From positions 3,040,501-3,104,500 of the forward strand of contig CP136491.1 in assembly GCA_032768795.1 (NCBI GenBank): 64,000 nt of DNA, read 5' to 3'. The position numbers were made by a program, and so were the translations under genes. Under the pieces are notes generated by a model. The model searched no databases. It worked only from the letters and a program-made list of their open reading frames with translations, and had not been told where the DNA came from. This stretch comes from Tremella fuciformis. Lineage: Eukaryota > Basidiomycota > Tremellomycetes > Tremellales > Tremellaceae. Of this stretch, positions 35,189-47,192 are shown in pieces; within the stretch, counting starts at the first letter, position 1; each line of letters begins with the position of its first letter.

Positions 35189-37968
35189 TTTAAAGTGGTC
35201 AGAGACTGGGAGGCGGGGCGTCGTTGATGTGGGGGGAGAGGGAGGGAGAAGAGGGAGGGAGGGGTTGTTCGGTCGGAACGAGGCCGTGCTCCGCAGAGAA
35301 GCACCCAATCAATGTCAAGACAGTATGATGACGTTGTGTCTTCGGGGCGATTGGTCGGTATCTGGGGCGGCGGCGTCAGCGAGCAGCACGACAGATAGGC
35401 AGACGCTAGAGGGATCTGGCCAAGCCATAACCCGACCGGCCATCACCATCACAATCATGCCCCCGGACTGGGGAGGAGGGAGGCAAGCAGAGGTGGCGCC
35501 ATGTTCTGAAACGGCGCGAGTGCCGAGAGAGAGAGAGAAGCACAGAGGTGATGGGTTGATGGCGGTGCGTTGAGAAAGCAGACTCACAAGGTTGCTAGGT
35601 TGCTAGGTGGCAATGTCTCGCAGATACTGTCGCTGCGAGACAAAGAAGCTTCCTGGTTCTGGTTCCGATTATAGAAGTGATCTCCCACTCGAGACTACGC
35701 GTAAAAGAGTACGTGATGGCGAGACCGGGCCGGGGGCGTCTGGGCGTTGGGCGTCTCTGTCTGGGGTAAATGACTGTCTGAGTCTTGTCCGGTCGGTCGG
35801 GTGGTCGGTCGGTCGGTCGGCCGTGCGCCCGGGAGAGGGAAAAAGGTATAAAGGTGAGGTGTGGTGCGTCGACAAAGGTAGCAGGTTCTGGACCTTACCT
35901 TCTTTGTCGGTCCCGAGTCGATCGCAAAGGTGTGGGGGGTGGAGGGGTGGGGCCGGGGAGAGGAGGAGAGGGGCGCGGTGGGGAGGTGTCCTTTGCGAAT
36001 GTCTTTAATGTGTCGCAAAGGATCACCAACGTATGGCGAGTCGGCGAGGAGAGCGTCGAGGGCGACACTGAAGTGCGACGAGGCGGTGACACTGAGAAAG
36101 AGAGAAGCGACCGGAAGGAAAGGCAGAGAAAGTTTTTCTCGCAGTCTCGCGCACACTCGCGGTCGTGCGAAGCGAGCTGGCCACCTTCTCGCGTGTCCTG
36201 ATCGCTGCTTCTCCGGCGGCTGGCCTAGCTCGACGCAGGCTGGCTCGCGGCCGTCGCCTGATCTGATGCTGCTGATGGATGAATGGATGTGCCAAGTGTG
36301 GGAATCGCGCCAGCTGTATTGGCTGATGACGATCCACCGACCGACTCGCAGGATTGGATTGGTTTGAATCGGGTGTATTCGGGGTTTGCCAGATTCGGCG
36401 CGTTGCGTTGCGTCGTCTGTCGTCTCGATCGCTCGGTGTGGGTTGTCGTACTATACAACGGACAGTACAACGTAGGCGATGATGGTGGCGAAGACAACGA
36501 CAACGACGGTGGAGAAAGCAAACAGAACGACAGCGCATGCATGCATCCATACATCACACCATCGACTCGCCGCCGGCGGCACCACCGGCGCTCCTGGTCC
36601 TGATCGTCCGTCCGACCATTTACTGTAAACGTCGCGACTCGTCCGGCCCGACAGGCAGGACAACCGCACTGCCGGGCAAAAGACGGCGAAGCAAATCCCG
36701 CCGCGCACCGGACCAATCGAGCAAGCGATGCGACCAGGCGACAGCCCAGCAGCCAGAGGCAGAAGGCAGAGGCAGGTAAAAGGCGAGAAGTCGGAACGTT
36801 CGGGACGTTGCCTAATTCCGGCGTTGAACCCCGCGGGCGGACAGCGGGGGAAGACGGGCCAGGCCCGCCAGCCCCAAGCCCCACAAGAATCAGCCAGAAC
36901 CAGCTGGCACTCGTAATAAGCTTGAATTGCGCGTCGCCTCTGCGTACGCATGCATGCACGCACGCACTACCGCGAATGTGTTTGTTTCGACCGACAATGC
37001 ACAGCTGTTGACGTCTTCGTAGCATAGCACCGCTGCGTTACTGAGGATGCCTGGGAACGAGCGTGATGGTGATGAGGGAAGAGGCGTCGGGAGATTGGGC
37101 CCAGACCGTGGCCATGCACATACCCCTTCTGATCGGAACAGTGTCGATCCTTCCTTTGCCCCGTTCCCCAACAACGTGTCGGCGCTAAAAGCGGCACCAG
37201 ACCAGAGGGTCACCCTCGCGGTCGGTGCGGCGGTCAATTGACGGAGGGTCTGTGCGCCAAGGCGTCCCTTTGAGGCGCCAGGCCAGGCGCGGGCCGCAGC
37301 CGTGTATCGCCTCGGCATTCCCGAATCGGGCGGACATTTGCGGTAGACGGGTCGGCTAAAGTGGGCTGAGAGCCTTTTCGGCTGAATACATCGGACTTGT
37401 TCGGATTCGGCTCGCACGGCTATGCGCCGCCCAGCAATGTGGCACAGTGCGGTGTGGCAGCATCCTCGATGGAATCATGCCACTGACCGTTGCGTTGCCG
37501 AGCGACGCCTCCGACCATGAACGATGAAACTCAACACGGGTTCCCGGCTTCCCGAGCCCTCCACGGACGAGTTACAGCCCAGAACATACATTGTTCACCT
37601 GACCAGGATGATCTGATCAGTCGCCCAAGAATCCGAGCGGTGGTCTCCCGGCGGTATACCATCCACTCTTCTCACTAAAGGCCGTGTAGGATGCACACGG
37701 TGTCTCGGCCATTGTCGCTGATGCATCGTGACCGGTTCAGCTGGGACCACACGTTCCACAACCTCAAGCGAGCCCCACGAAGGCCGAACAGGTACGCGTC
37801 GGTCGCCGATGCCGCAAAGTCTGGTGATACATGCTGTATGAATGTAGATGTAAGTGTAGATGCAAGCAGATGTGATGTACGTCCCCTCCCCGCCCATTAT
37901 GCAGAATACGGCAGGCCTTCCACACCGTGCGACTTCCTGCGGGTCAGCATCCCCGTCTGTGCGCACGC
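35189..37968. other. Large gene-free region upstream of ECL1-like gene
   Basis: About 2.8 kb with no supportable gene. Purine-rich G/A tracts lie near 35,930-36,130, a GGTC tetranucleotide repeat at 35,791-35,822, and an alternating purine-pyrimidine tract at about 36,941-36,967. It is probably an extended promoter plus the 3' flank of the oxidoreductase gene. Confidence 0.45.
35791..35822. repeat. GGTC tetranucleotide repeat
   Basis: Interrupted tandem copies of GGTC/GGTCG lie about 600 bp upstream of the ECL1-like start. They are the reverse complement of the repeat type at 16,037. Confidence 0.7.
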
Positions 37969-39601
37969 TCAGACCCACCAGATGACATCAGCATGCAGAT
38001 CCTCGACGCCGTTGTCCACCAGGCGCGTGCCCTCGCCATTACTGATCATCCCGTACTTCATCCCCAACGAGACCTTGATGGCGGGCGGGGTGGGCGAGTA
38101 CTCCTGCAGCTCGCCGACCGGCTCGCCCGCCTCTGCCGCGCGCGCAAGCTCGGCAATGTTGGCGGCCACCACGACGCCCTGCCACCATGCAGTGTGCCCG
38201 GCTTGGATGCTCCCCGTCTCGGCGCAGTCTCCGGCGGCGAACCAACGGGACATATCGCGCTCGTTGGAGGACGGGTCGATGTGAAGAGTTGGGCGGACGC
38301 GGATGCGCGCGCTGGTGGGCGAAACGGCGGAGGGGTCGTATGCTGCCATGAGGGCCGTCAGGGGTTTCTGGCCGGTACAGACGAGGACGAGGTCGGCGGT
38401 GAGCACGCGCCCGGTGATGGTCGTGAGCGTCTTGGGCTTGCCGTCGAGCAGACCGGGGTGTTCGGGCCAGTCCATGACTCGCTCGCCGAGCACGAGCTTG
38501 ACGCCGAGGACCTGGAGGCGCTCGACGACTGGCTCGTCAGTCGACATCAGCGAAACAAGGCGAAGGACTGACTGCCATCATGCATCTCTTGCGGGTAGAT
38601 GGGCATGAGTTTCTCTCGCGAGTGGATGAGCGTGACGTCTTTGTCGGGATAGGTGTCCTTGATATCGGAAGCCGTTTCTCCTACTCAGCATGACTCCAGT
38701 ACCGAGGGAGCCAGACTCACGAATACCAAGGGCACCGCCGCCTACGACCAGCACACTCTTGGCCTGTTTGTAGGTCTCAGCCTGGTCCAGCATAAAGTCG
38801 ACACCCCGAAGCTTGTGACCCAGCGGCGCGGCATCGCTGGCCCTGCTCGGCTCGCGATCCGATGCTGGCTTCGGACCAGCGGCATCGCCAAGGACCTTGT
38901 GCCAGACATCCACGGGCGGGGGCAGGCTCGCCCCGAGCGCATAGACGGCGTAATCAAACTCAATCGTCTCCTCCACCGACTCCGGCTTGTCGCTCAATTT
39001 CAGATCCCCCAGCTTGCCTTCTAGCGAGGAGGAGGGGCGAAGGGACCGGGAAGAAGGGTACGACGAGCCGTCTTTGCTGAGACGGGTGAAGGAGACCGAG
39101 TTGGCGCCGATGCGAGTGACGAGGCCGTGTATCCAGGTGCGCTCGCCGTCTTTCTTGTCGTCGGGCGGGGGCGTGTCGGGCGGAGTGAGCGGCGCGGCGG
39201 GGTTCGGCTGCTGTTGTTTCTGCTGGGCGGTGGGGAGGTCAAAGTAGGCGGGCTCGAACGCGTGGAGGTACGGGATGAACGCCATGGGTGCGAACTCGGC
39301 ACGCACAGTGTAGCGGGGGAAGACGTAGACATCTGGGCATCAGTTGGAGAGGGGATGGCGTGGAGGAGGGGGACGAACGGTTGAAGTGGGTGTTGCGATC
39401 AATCACGACGAGCCTCCATCCCTTTGGCAGGCTCTGCGCGAGCAGCTGCGCCACGCGCCGCCCCGCGTAGGCCGCACCGAGGACGACGACCGTACGGGTT
39501 TTGGGCGCAGGTGCGGGTGCGGCCCGGGGTGAGGGCGAGGGTGAGGGGCTCGGTGTGGTGGCCGAGCCGGCGTGCTCGGTGTCTGCGGGCCCTTTGGACA
39601 T
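37969..39601 (-). CDS. AIFM2/FSP1-like FAD-dependent oxidoreductase
   Basis: Two-dinucleotide-binding flavoprotein of the apoptosis-inducing factor/NDH-2 group, expected to use NAD(P)H with a quinone or similar acceptor. Exons on the minus strand are 39601-39379, 39332-38721, 38680-38573 and 38528-37969 (500 aa). After a Pro/Ser-rich N-terminus of about 35 residues comes the FAD-binding VVVLGAAYAGRRVAQLLAQ and its downstream acid in LVVIDRN. The NAD(P)H-binding motif is SVLVVGGGALGI, completed across intron 2 as GIRETASDI. The closing FAD contact is WFAAGDCAETGS. The residue after the glycine motif is Arg where many relatives have Glu. No mitochondrial presequence or membrane segment is obvious, so a cytosolic or peripheral membrane location is more likely. 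Confidence 0.88.
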
Positions 39602-40173
39602 GGCTGCAAGTGATGAGATCCAAGAGCCAACCCGGATCTGGCGAGATGGATTGGACGGTACGGAGTGGGATGGGAAATGATCAGAGTACAGGGGGCGATG
39701 CGGGCAAACGGGCGAGGGAAGAGAAGAGGATCAGAAGAAGAAGCGATCAGACGATGATGGTGATGATGATGGGGACGAGGACGATGAGCGCATGTGTGTG
39801 AGTGACAGAACGATAACTATGCTTCTTTTGCGCATGCTGCATGCTTCGTTGCTCGTTCGCAGCAGTCAGGATGGTCCGGTCGGACATGGTGCATGGTGCA
39901 TGGTGCATGAGGAGAGGAAGACCAAGACGAGCCAAGGGATTCAGACGGAGACACGGCCAAAGAACAGGGAAAACTTATCAGATACTGGCCTCCCACGCGG
40001 GTTGCTGGAACGCATTCGGCCGACACGGGAATAGGCGCCTGACAACAGCGCCTATTGGGCTCGCCGGAGATACCTTGCTCTCTCGTTTGTGGCACCCCCC
40101 TCCCCCTGGACTCTGGTGAGATTTCGTTACAGAGCACTGATCTCTGAACCGTTCATCTGCACTGCCAAGAGAC
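39602..40173. other. Divergent promoter region
   Basis: This region is shared by the oxidoreductase (-) and MRPL31 (+). It contains three tandem CATGGTG units at 39,885-39,905 and a GATGATG-rich tract at about 39,745-39,785. No gene is seen. Confidence 0.5.
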
Positions 40174-40627
40174 ATGTTCGGCGCCTTCAGGCCTTCGTCC
40201 ACATCCCTCGGGGGCCTTCTATGGTACGCCTCCACTGTCCCTCTCCCTGCACGTACGCTGACGCGCACAGGAAGACGCCGTATCGCCTCTCGCCGACCCG
40301 CAAGGCCAACCACCGCCAGCGGCTCAAGGCGGTCGACGAGGTCATTGCTGCCGTGGCATCTTCGGGCGTGCAGACACGGTCGCTGGCACGAGCGATGGCA
40401 CTTCCCACAGAGGCAGAGATGAGTCCGACGGGTGAGCCGGACGACCAGCGAATGCTATGAGGAATGCTGAAGGGCAGATAAATACACGACGTTCAGCGTA
40501 CGGAGTAGGGGGTATCGTAAAGGCGTGCACAAGGTGCCCAAATGGACGAGGGTGCGCTGCCTCCAGCTCATATGCCGGCGTGGCTGATCCCCAGATGACG
40601 ATGCGGGAGAACCCCAAGGGATTTTAG
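40174..40627 (+). CDS. MRPL31: Mitochondrial large-subunit ribosomal protein L31 (mL60)
   Basis: Structural protein of the mitochondrial 54S ribosomal subunit. Four small exons (40174-40223, 40271-40431, 40478-40551, 40595-40627) give 105 aa. The spliced product shows the family's landmarks: [17 protein letters not shown] at the start, [19 protein letters not shown] spanning the first junction, then [35 protein letters not shown] and the terminal ENPKGF. Every junction restores the expected motif, and the introns are 43-47 nt. No single open frame covers it, so it is easy to miss. The length is close to yeast Mrpl31 (about 131 aa). Confidence 0.93.
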
Positions 40628-40808
40628 ACTCGACTTGATCATCGCGCTCGACATGTTGTACCTGTACACTCACCTTTCGGCATTTCAGCACCTCATTCGC
40701 ATACATCGTCATTATCTCTTTCGGCTGATCTTTCATTCCGCACAAGATGGTTCAAGAAATAAGCAAACTTCAACGACGCGGATCCTAGCTACACTCCGAC
40801 CCCCTGCT

Positions 40809-43800
40809 TCACCAGCCGTACGGGGCCATGCCAGGACTTGCCCAACCATACACCGTGTTCCCATATCCCCCTTGAGGCCACTGGTATGATGCCGGACTGG
40901 AGCTGGGGCCAGGCCCGGGTCCAAATGGTGTAGGGGGGAGGTCGTAGTATCCCGGAGGGTACTTTGGGTATCCCGCCAAGGTTGTGGCTCCGCCGGGCGA
41001 CATGCCAATGTTCATTGGCATGAAGCCGACCTGGCCTATGCCCATGCTTGTTCCCGCACCCTGTGGGGTCAGCGGTGATTGGGACGATGCCGTGGATGCG
41101 AGCGTCGAGAATGAGCCCTGAGCCGGCTGGACCTGCGTCGGTGATTGGTGCAATCGGTCCGTGTACGCGGGCGCCTCGGACATAGGAGGCGTAGACATGA
41201 GCTGGTCTGGCTGTGGGATGTGCGGATTGTCCGCATTTGGGCGCTGGTGCGATGAGCGGGACACTCGAGATGACTGAATAGCAATACTCACCTCGTCCAC
41301 TGATCGCACAACCCACGCCGTCAGACATTGCATCACAGACGGTCCCTTCTGCTTGCGATCGATAATCGGCGAAACGGTGCACATGGAAAAATTGCCGTTC
41401 TGCAATCAGCGCCCACCCGGCTCTCGACCTTGGAGAGACTCACAAACCGTCCAAACACCCAGTACTTGATATTCGTAACCGCAAAGTAGAACACGTGGTT
41501 GTTGACACAGGCATCGTACACCTGGGCTTGGAGGAGGTTGGCCTGCCCGACATCGCCGACGCACATCTCGTTTGGGAAATGCCACCACCCTTCCGACCTA
41601 CTCGGCCGGACAAACTCGCGCAACACACCGCTGTCGACCACGCTGGGCGGGCGCACCTCTACTATCATCGCCCGGTCGTCTTCGTGCGCCTTGTTGACCA
41701 GGGCAAGCGTACCAAACCCTTCCCAAAGGCAGTGCTTGGGTCGTCCGCGGCTGTCAACATAGGGTGCTTCGCCGGGCGGGTGCGGTGCAGGAACGAGGTG
41801 GAACGCGAATGGCTGCGAGGCGTATCGCATCATATGCAGCGCGGACGTCGCAGTCGCAAAGAGAGAGTTGGTCAACCACGACAACAACCCATGATCGGGC
41901 GACTGGGTCGCGTCCTCGTCGAAGAACTCCAGCGTCTCGTACCCTTCGGCAGGCAGGGCGAATATTCTGGTGCAAATCAGCTTACGCTTTGCATTGAAAG
42001 GCGCATACTTACTGTTTGCCCCACCGATTCTGGAAGTCAATGGGAAAGGCGGGCGTATGTTCATTGTGGACTGAGCATCAATCACAGCTTCTCGATCGTT
42101 AACGCAACTCACACTGCAACGCCTCCCTCTCAAAGCTCTTGTTGACGTCCCACATCCGCAGCGCGCGGTATCCCCGCGCCTGTTCGGCATCCTGCAGTCG
42201 CCGACGCCACTCCCATCCCATTGCGTCGAACCCCTTGCTCCTTGTGCCAAAAATACCCCTGTTGGGCAAGGCAGGCCATCTGGCCCAGTTAGCGTACTCG
42301 ACGCTGCTTAGGTAGCTGTGCAAATCATCCGCGGGCTTGAGTAGGTCGGGCGGGTCGATCGGGTGGCGACGCTGCTCCAGGGAAAGGTTACCGAGGATGG
42401 TGCGCAGTGCTCCGGCAGCTTGCGAGGTGCTTGATACCGACTCTCGATGCTGCCTGCTATGCGTCTGGTGTTGCGGAACGGGGGCAAGGTGGTCCGGTGC
42501 GTTTGACCCGGCAGCATGGATGTGTCCAGGTACAGGTTGTGAGGCGTGGCGGGAGTGCACTCGTCCCAACGAGAAGATGTTCGAGCTGAATGGCAAGGTC
42601 GAGGTCGGTCGGCCAGTCCGCGAGCGCGTCGAGTTGTTTCCGTGCGCGCCTGGTCGGGTTCCGCTCGTATGCGCAGGAGAGCTCGGTTGTTCATGATGCT
42701 GCGGGACTGGTCCGTGCTGGTCACCGCCGCTGCGGCCAGGCCGAGTTGGCGAGTGGTCAGCGCTCCTGTGACTTGCACGGCTGGTAGACCTCGACCGGCT
42801 ACCGCCGATTGAGTCAGGAAGGTTGATGCAGCTGTTGACGCGGCTACTACTACGCATTGCGCTCTTGAGCATGACCGAGCTGAACTTTCTGTGCCTGGGC
42901 GTCTTGCTGCCGAGCCCGATGTACTCGATGGCTTCTCCCGCAGGGCCGACACCTTGCGCCGCTCCGAATGGCGGCTCATATGCGCCAACGGTGGCGACGT
43001 CTGTGTCGACCGACCGGTCGGACATGGCGCTCCTGCGGCCAGAGTCGAACGACACTCGGGAGCGTAACGAGCGGTCCGAGCCGACACGGTGTATCTCTTC
43101 TCGCACAAAAGGAGTAGGAGCGCGTCGACGGCTCCTCTTGAATTGTCTCTCCGACTCCATAGCCTCTTTGGCCGACTCTGGGTTCGGGAAGAACATTTCG
43201 GTCGACGACAAGCGTCGGGCGCGCCTCTCACCTGGCGTGGTTGCACCGGGGAGCGGCAAGTCGGTCTGCACTCGCAGGTTATTGGCGTGGCGAGGCGACT
43301 TGTTCGGGACTGGGGGCAGCATAGACGCAAGGCGAGGAGAGGCGGGCGGGAGCGGCGGATGGTGGGCGGTGACAGGTGCGACGAGGTCGTTATTGGAGAG
43401 TGCTTGACCTGCTTCGGCGTGGACGTGAGCCTGTGAAGGCTGGGTCAACCGGATGCTCTCTGTATCGTGGGCTTTCATATTGGCGGCGGTAGTGAGGTTC
43501 CGGCGTGAGATATTGGGAATCTCGCTCGGAATTCTCGATGAGATCTCGAGCGGACGGACGATGAGAGGGTTGTTCTACTACAGGCGAGAACGGCGTGGGC
43601 GAGCGATAGGAGCGATGGGACTCGTGTGGGCTTTCCCTTAGACCGAGCTGGTTGCCGTACTCGATGCCTCCACGTGCGTAAGGCGTGCCGACCGAATGTC
43701 TTCTAGCGGGTGTGCGTCTGGGGGTGGGGAGCAGTGCGGGAGGCTCAGCCTGCGGTCCGAGATGGTACGACGGGTAGGGCTCGGTCCCAAACGAGCGCAG

Positions 43801-44444
43801 GACGGGCGGGTATATCAGCGGCGTCGGCGTAGCAGGAGAGAAGCGGATAGGCGGGAGCTGAGCAGGAGCGATGGGCGAGATGGGCGTGTAGGCAGGCGTG
43901 TAGGGCGGTGGGATGGTCGGGACCGGAGGGATCGTTGACGGATATGCGAGGAGCGGCGGTTGCGCCGTGGGCTGGAAGACGATGGGAGGTACGGGATTCG
44001 GGAATGGGTATGCAGGGTAAGCTGCTGGAGCGTCAGCGTCTGGTGATCGAGTCGAAGTAGGTGAAGAAGCAAATCGAACGGCGAGAAGCAATGCGGACAA
44101 GTCGAGGCGTGATGCAGTGACGAAGCCACGCCCTCAGGCCGACGCCGGCGTGATCTAGCCCAAAGCAGTCCACCATCACTCCACACGACGCATCGCCCAC
44201 TGCCTTCGCAATGTGGGGCAGAGCAGGACCCACCTCCTCGCCGATACCGCGTGTCGCAGCAAGCGCAACAGGGGCAGTAAAAGTCGGAATCGCAACAGCC
44301 CGCACCGCAATCGCCCGCCCCGCCTTGGTAGCCGTATCCGCCGTAGCAGCCACAGCAGTCGTTTCCGTATGGCTTGAGAATGGGTCAACGATGCTCGACG
44401 CTGCGTGTCGCAAGAGGACGTACAGACGAACAGCAACACCCCAT
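40809..44444 (-). CDS. Large basidiomycete-type protein with lipidation-like Cys-rich N-terminus
   Basis: Function unknown. Well-supported exons on the minus strand are 44444-44424, 44372 to about 44099, 44024 to about 43425, about 43309-42113, 42070-42013, 41966-41444, 41399-41292 and 41210-40809 (about 1060 aa). The start MGCCCSS fits an N-myristoylation signal (Gly2, Ser6) with adjacent Cys. The first intron (51 nt, GTACGT) leads into a Cys/Gly/Tyr-rich segment (DCCGCYGGYGYQGGAGDCG). A Pro-rich and Arg/Ser-rich disordered region follows. A conserved-looking globular domain then runs from WARWPALPNRGIFGTRSKG to KYWVFGRF and on to a Pro/Gly/Met-rich tail ending MAPYGW. The 2/3 and 3/4 junctions need weak GTCCGC/GTCCAC donors and are uncertain. 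Intron 41291-41211 (81 nt) is stop-free and might be retained. Confidence 0.65.
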
Positions 44445-44959
44445 CTCCTGGATACGAAGAGAAAGAAGGGGAGACCGGGGGGATGGGACAGTGTCAGTGC
44501 GCTTTTGATTTGGGGACCGGCGTCAGAAGACAATCGACTAGGTCCTCATCATTGCGCCGCCCCCTCGTCCTCGTCCGATCCACGGCTCCTCGAGTCGCTC
44601 CGTGTCTCCGAGGTATGGCTCTTGGTTCTTTTTGTGGGGGAGGAGAGGCGAAGAGGAAGGGATGAAACTCGGAAGCTGAGTGGTGTGACCGGGCAACGTG
44701 TTGTGATCTTGATGGGATCAAGGGTCTCAGCCTCGTGCCCTCCGTCTCGGATGCAGGAGTGGGCTGATGATGAGTAATTGAGAATGGGAAATGGCCGTGT
44801 CGGTGGTGTCTCTCATGGTCCATGGTCTTGACCTCCATTGTCACAATTGTCCCCCGCCTGTAGACCGGCCGATGGTGATCAGCGGGGTTTGGTCTGGGCA
44901 TAAAGGGGTCCTTTGGACAAGGCAGGGACGATCCAACAACAGATACATCTCCATATCGC
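44445..44959. other. Short intergenic region
   Basis: Promoter of the Cys-rich gene (-) next to the end of the cation transporter (-). No gene is seen. Confidence 0.5.
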
Positions 44960-46654
44960 CTACACCTTTTTCCTGTGCTCCTGAACCAGGTCAGCGCGAC
45001 CTACGGCGGTTATGGTAGATCAAGACGTACTGGCTTATGGTCAGACTCATGGTCCACATGGATGAAACACCGGTCCACATCGGGTAGCGCCTCGATCTGA
45101 TCCTGCAGGTCTTGCGAGATATCGTGTGCTCGCCACATTGGCATCTCGGGATCCAGCACAATGTCCACCTCGACGATGTAGCGGGGACCGGCATGGTAGA
45201 CCCTGCACGTGTCGACCGACTTGATCTCTGGCGAGAACGTCATGGCTTTGTATATGACCAGCCTCTGGTACTCTGCCGGGGCTGTGATGCCCGCGAGGTG
45301 GGTGTACTGCTCTGACGAGTCAGCTTGGCTTGGAGAGCGGCGTCCGGGAGGGCAGGCATACCGTAGACTGTCCGGGTCCATACGGCGATGATGCACACCG
45401 CTATGATAGTCGCACCCATTGGATCGATCCACCATGCCAATTTCGCACCACCAGCAGCGGTCAGGATACCGAAGCCATTGCTCATTATCAGCTCCAGGGC
45501 CAGATACTTCACGCGAGGCTCACGTCAACAGGTCGTTCCTGTGATCTTCCCAAAGAACCTGCACTTGGGAAGATGATCCCCTGATGGCGAAGCAGTAGAG
45601 GAAGAGGGCGAACTTCGTGGCTGATGGTCAGCCGGAAGCCCCGTAAACAAGACGGACACACCGAAAGCTGCTGCCACAGCGATGATCGAGGGCAGATGGA
45701 ACTTCTTGAGATCATCGCCGGAATGTGTGACCAGCTCCTGGATCGAGAGGACGATTAGAATGACATTCACGCCGCCCATGATGGAGCCGTAGACTGAAAG
45801 TCAATTTGACCCAGCCAATCGGAAACAAGACGTACTGCAGTTACCTCTGTCAGGACATGTGTCAGCACCAGCGCCTCGCCATGTGAGTGGACATACACTA
45901 AATGTCAGCGATGGCTACAGCGACACGGTGCGACTCACTGGTCTCAAAGCTCGAGCCCCCAGCCGGCCACTTCTTCTCCTCCGCCTTCTTTGCAGCCCGG
46001 TGCGCTTGCCACAGGATGAGATTGGCAAACGGGTCGACTGGAAATCAATCGCGTTCCATTCCTGAAATCGAGGATGCTCACAGACCGCGTCCACGCAGCT
46101 GGCAAACAAAGCCAGAGACAGAGAGCTGATAGCCGCGTACAGCTGGACTACTGCCAGAGCGATGTTGCATGCAAATGAAATGTTGACAGCGAGCTTGACC
46201 TTGAATGCGTTATCCCGCGCGTCCTGCTCTCCCTCGGACGACAGAACTGATAGCGGCTTGAGCATGTCATTGATCTGCTCGTTCTGCGCCCGATAGAACG
46301 AGGCGATCTTTTTGCCCTTCCGCCGTCTGTCCGTCAGGCCTCGTTCGCCGTTCCTTTCCCATATTGCGCTACTCACTGCTTCAGACCAGCAATGTCGGCT
46401 TCGCTCACCACCTTTGACCGCAGCAGGAGAGGATCCCGCTCGCCCGCCTCGCGACCCACTACCGACGGCATCGACATGAGCTCCAAGTCGTCCGGGCCCA
46501 TCGCCGTCCCTGCTGTTGTGGGCGACTGCGGTGGACTGAGGCCAGACGGTCCAGCTGCGGACAGATCGCCATCATGTCCAATCTCCCTGGCGAGTGTGGG
46601 GATCTTTATGCCAGTCGTCAGGGTGGTTGTAGTCGCCGAAGAAGGTGCGGACAT
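44960..46654 (-). CDS. Cation diffusion facilitator, Mn-type
   Basis: Membrane metal/proton antiporter, probably for Mn(II). Minus-strand exons are 46654-46377, 46326-46082, 46037-45939, 45793-45660, 45612-45524, 45480-45362, 45311-45031 and 44980-44960 (about 421 aa). The cytosolic N-terminus contains FYRAQNEQINDMLKPL, a block typical of Mn-CDFs. TM2 has DAVFD and TM5 has DHRND, the DxxxD pair of Mn-type rather than the HxxxD of Zn-type members. The C-terminal dimerisation domain (VEVDIVLDPEMPMWRAHD, then CFIHVDHESDHKP) is completed by a tiny last exon encoding EHRKKV. The segment 45938-45794 may be one 145-nt intron, or may hide a 15-nt exon (45846-45832) adding five residues; both keep the frame. 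Confidence 0.92.
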
Positions 46655-47192
46655 GGCTGTAGAGGTGAGATGATTCGATGCGTCTTAAATCGGATCTATA
46701 GATACACTGTCAATCTCCATCAGTGAGATGCCTTCTCATCTCTCATCGACTCTGATATTGGATAGAGATGCTTGGCATAAAGGGCAGGAAGGGGTGAAAG
46801 GGAATAGGCTGTGCACCTGATTCGATGACGCGTTTCGGGAAGATCATATCGCATCTCTCCTCTTCACCTCTCGCCATGTATTTTATTCAAACGATTCAAA
46901 ACCCTTCCATACTCAGTCTCTGCAGGGCATATACCTGTCCCGCGCCATTTCTGGTCGCCCTACAGCCCGATGAAGCTCGAACGCGAACGCAAGGCTTGAC
47001 TGCGGAAAGCGTGCCGTCACTCCTGGTTCTCAAGCTTCTGCCAAACTTTGGCTTGAAAGGACAAGTTTTCTCAAGAAGCACCCAATATGACCTTCTCTTA
47101 TGTCCAGGAAGTGATAAGGCTCCCCAGACTACGATCTCACGACATCTCCTCAACTCGTACTGCACGTTCGCGACTGAGCGACTCTCAATAGT
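46655..47192. other. Divergent promoter region
   Basis: Upstream of the cation transporter (-) and of the first gene of the 47-54 kb cluster (+). The leader is AT-rich near 46,860-46,920. No conserved gene is seen. Confidence 0.5.

Noticed and set aside
42308..43330. 340-codon antiparallel-frame ORF inside the Cys-rich gene
   Set aside because: It is on the same strand but out of frame with the conserved C-terminal domain; its Arg/Ser composition is typical of a GC-rich shadow frame.
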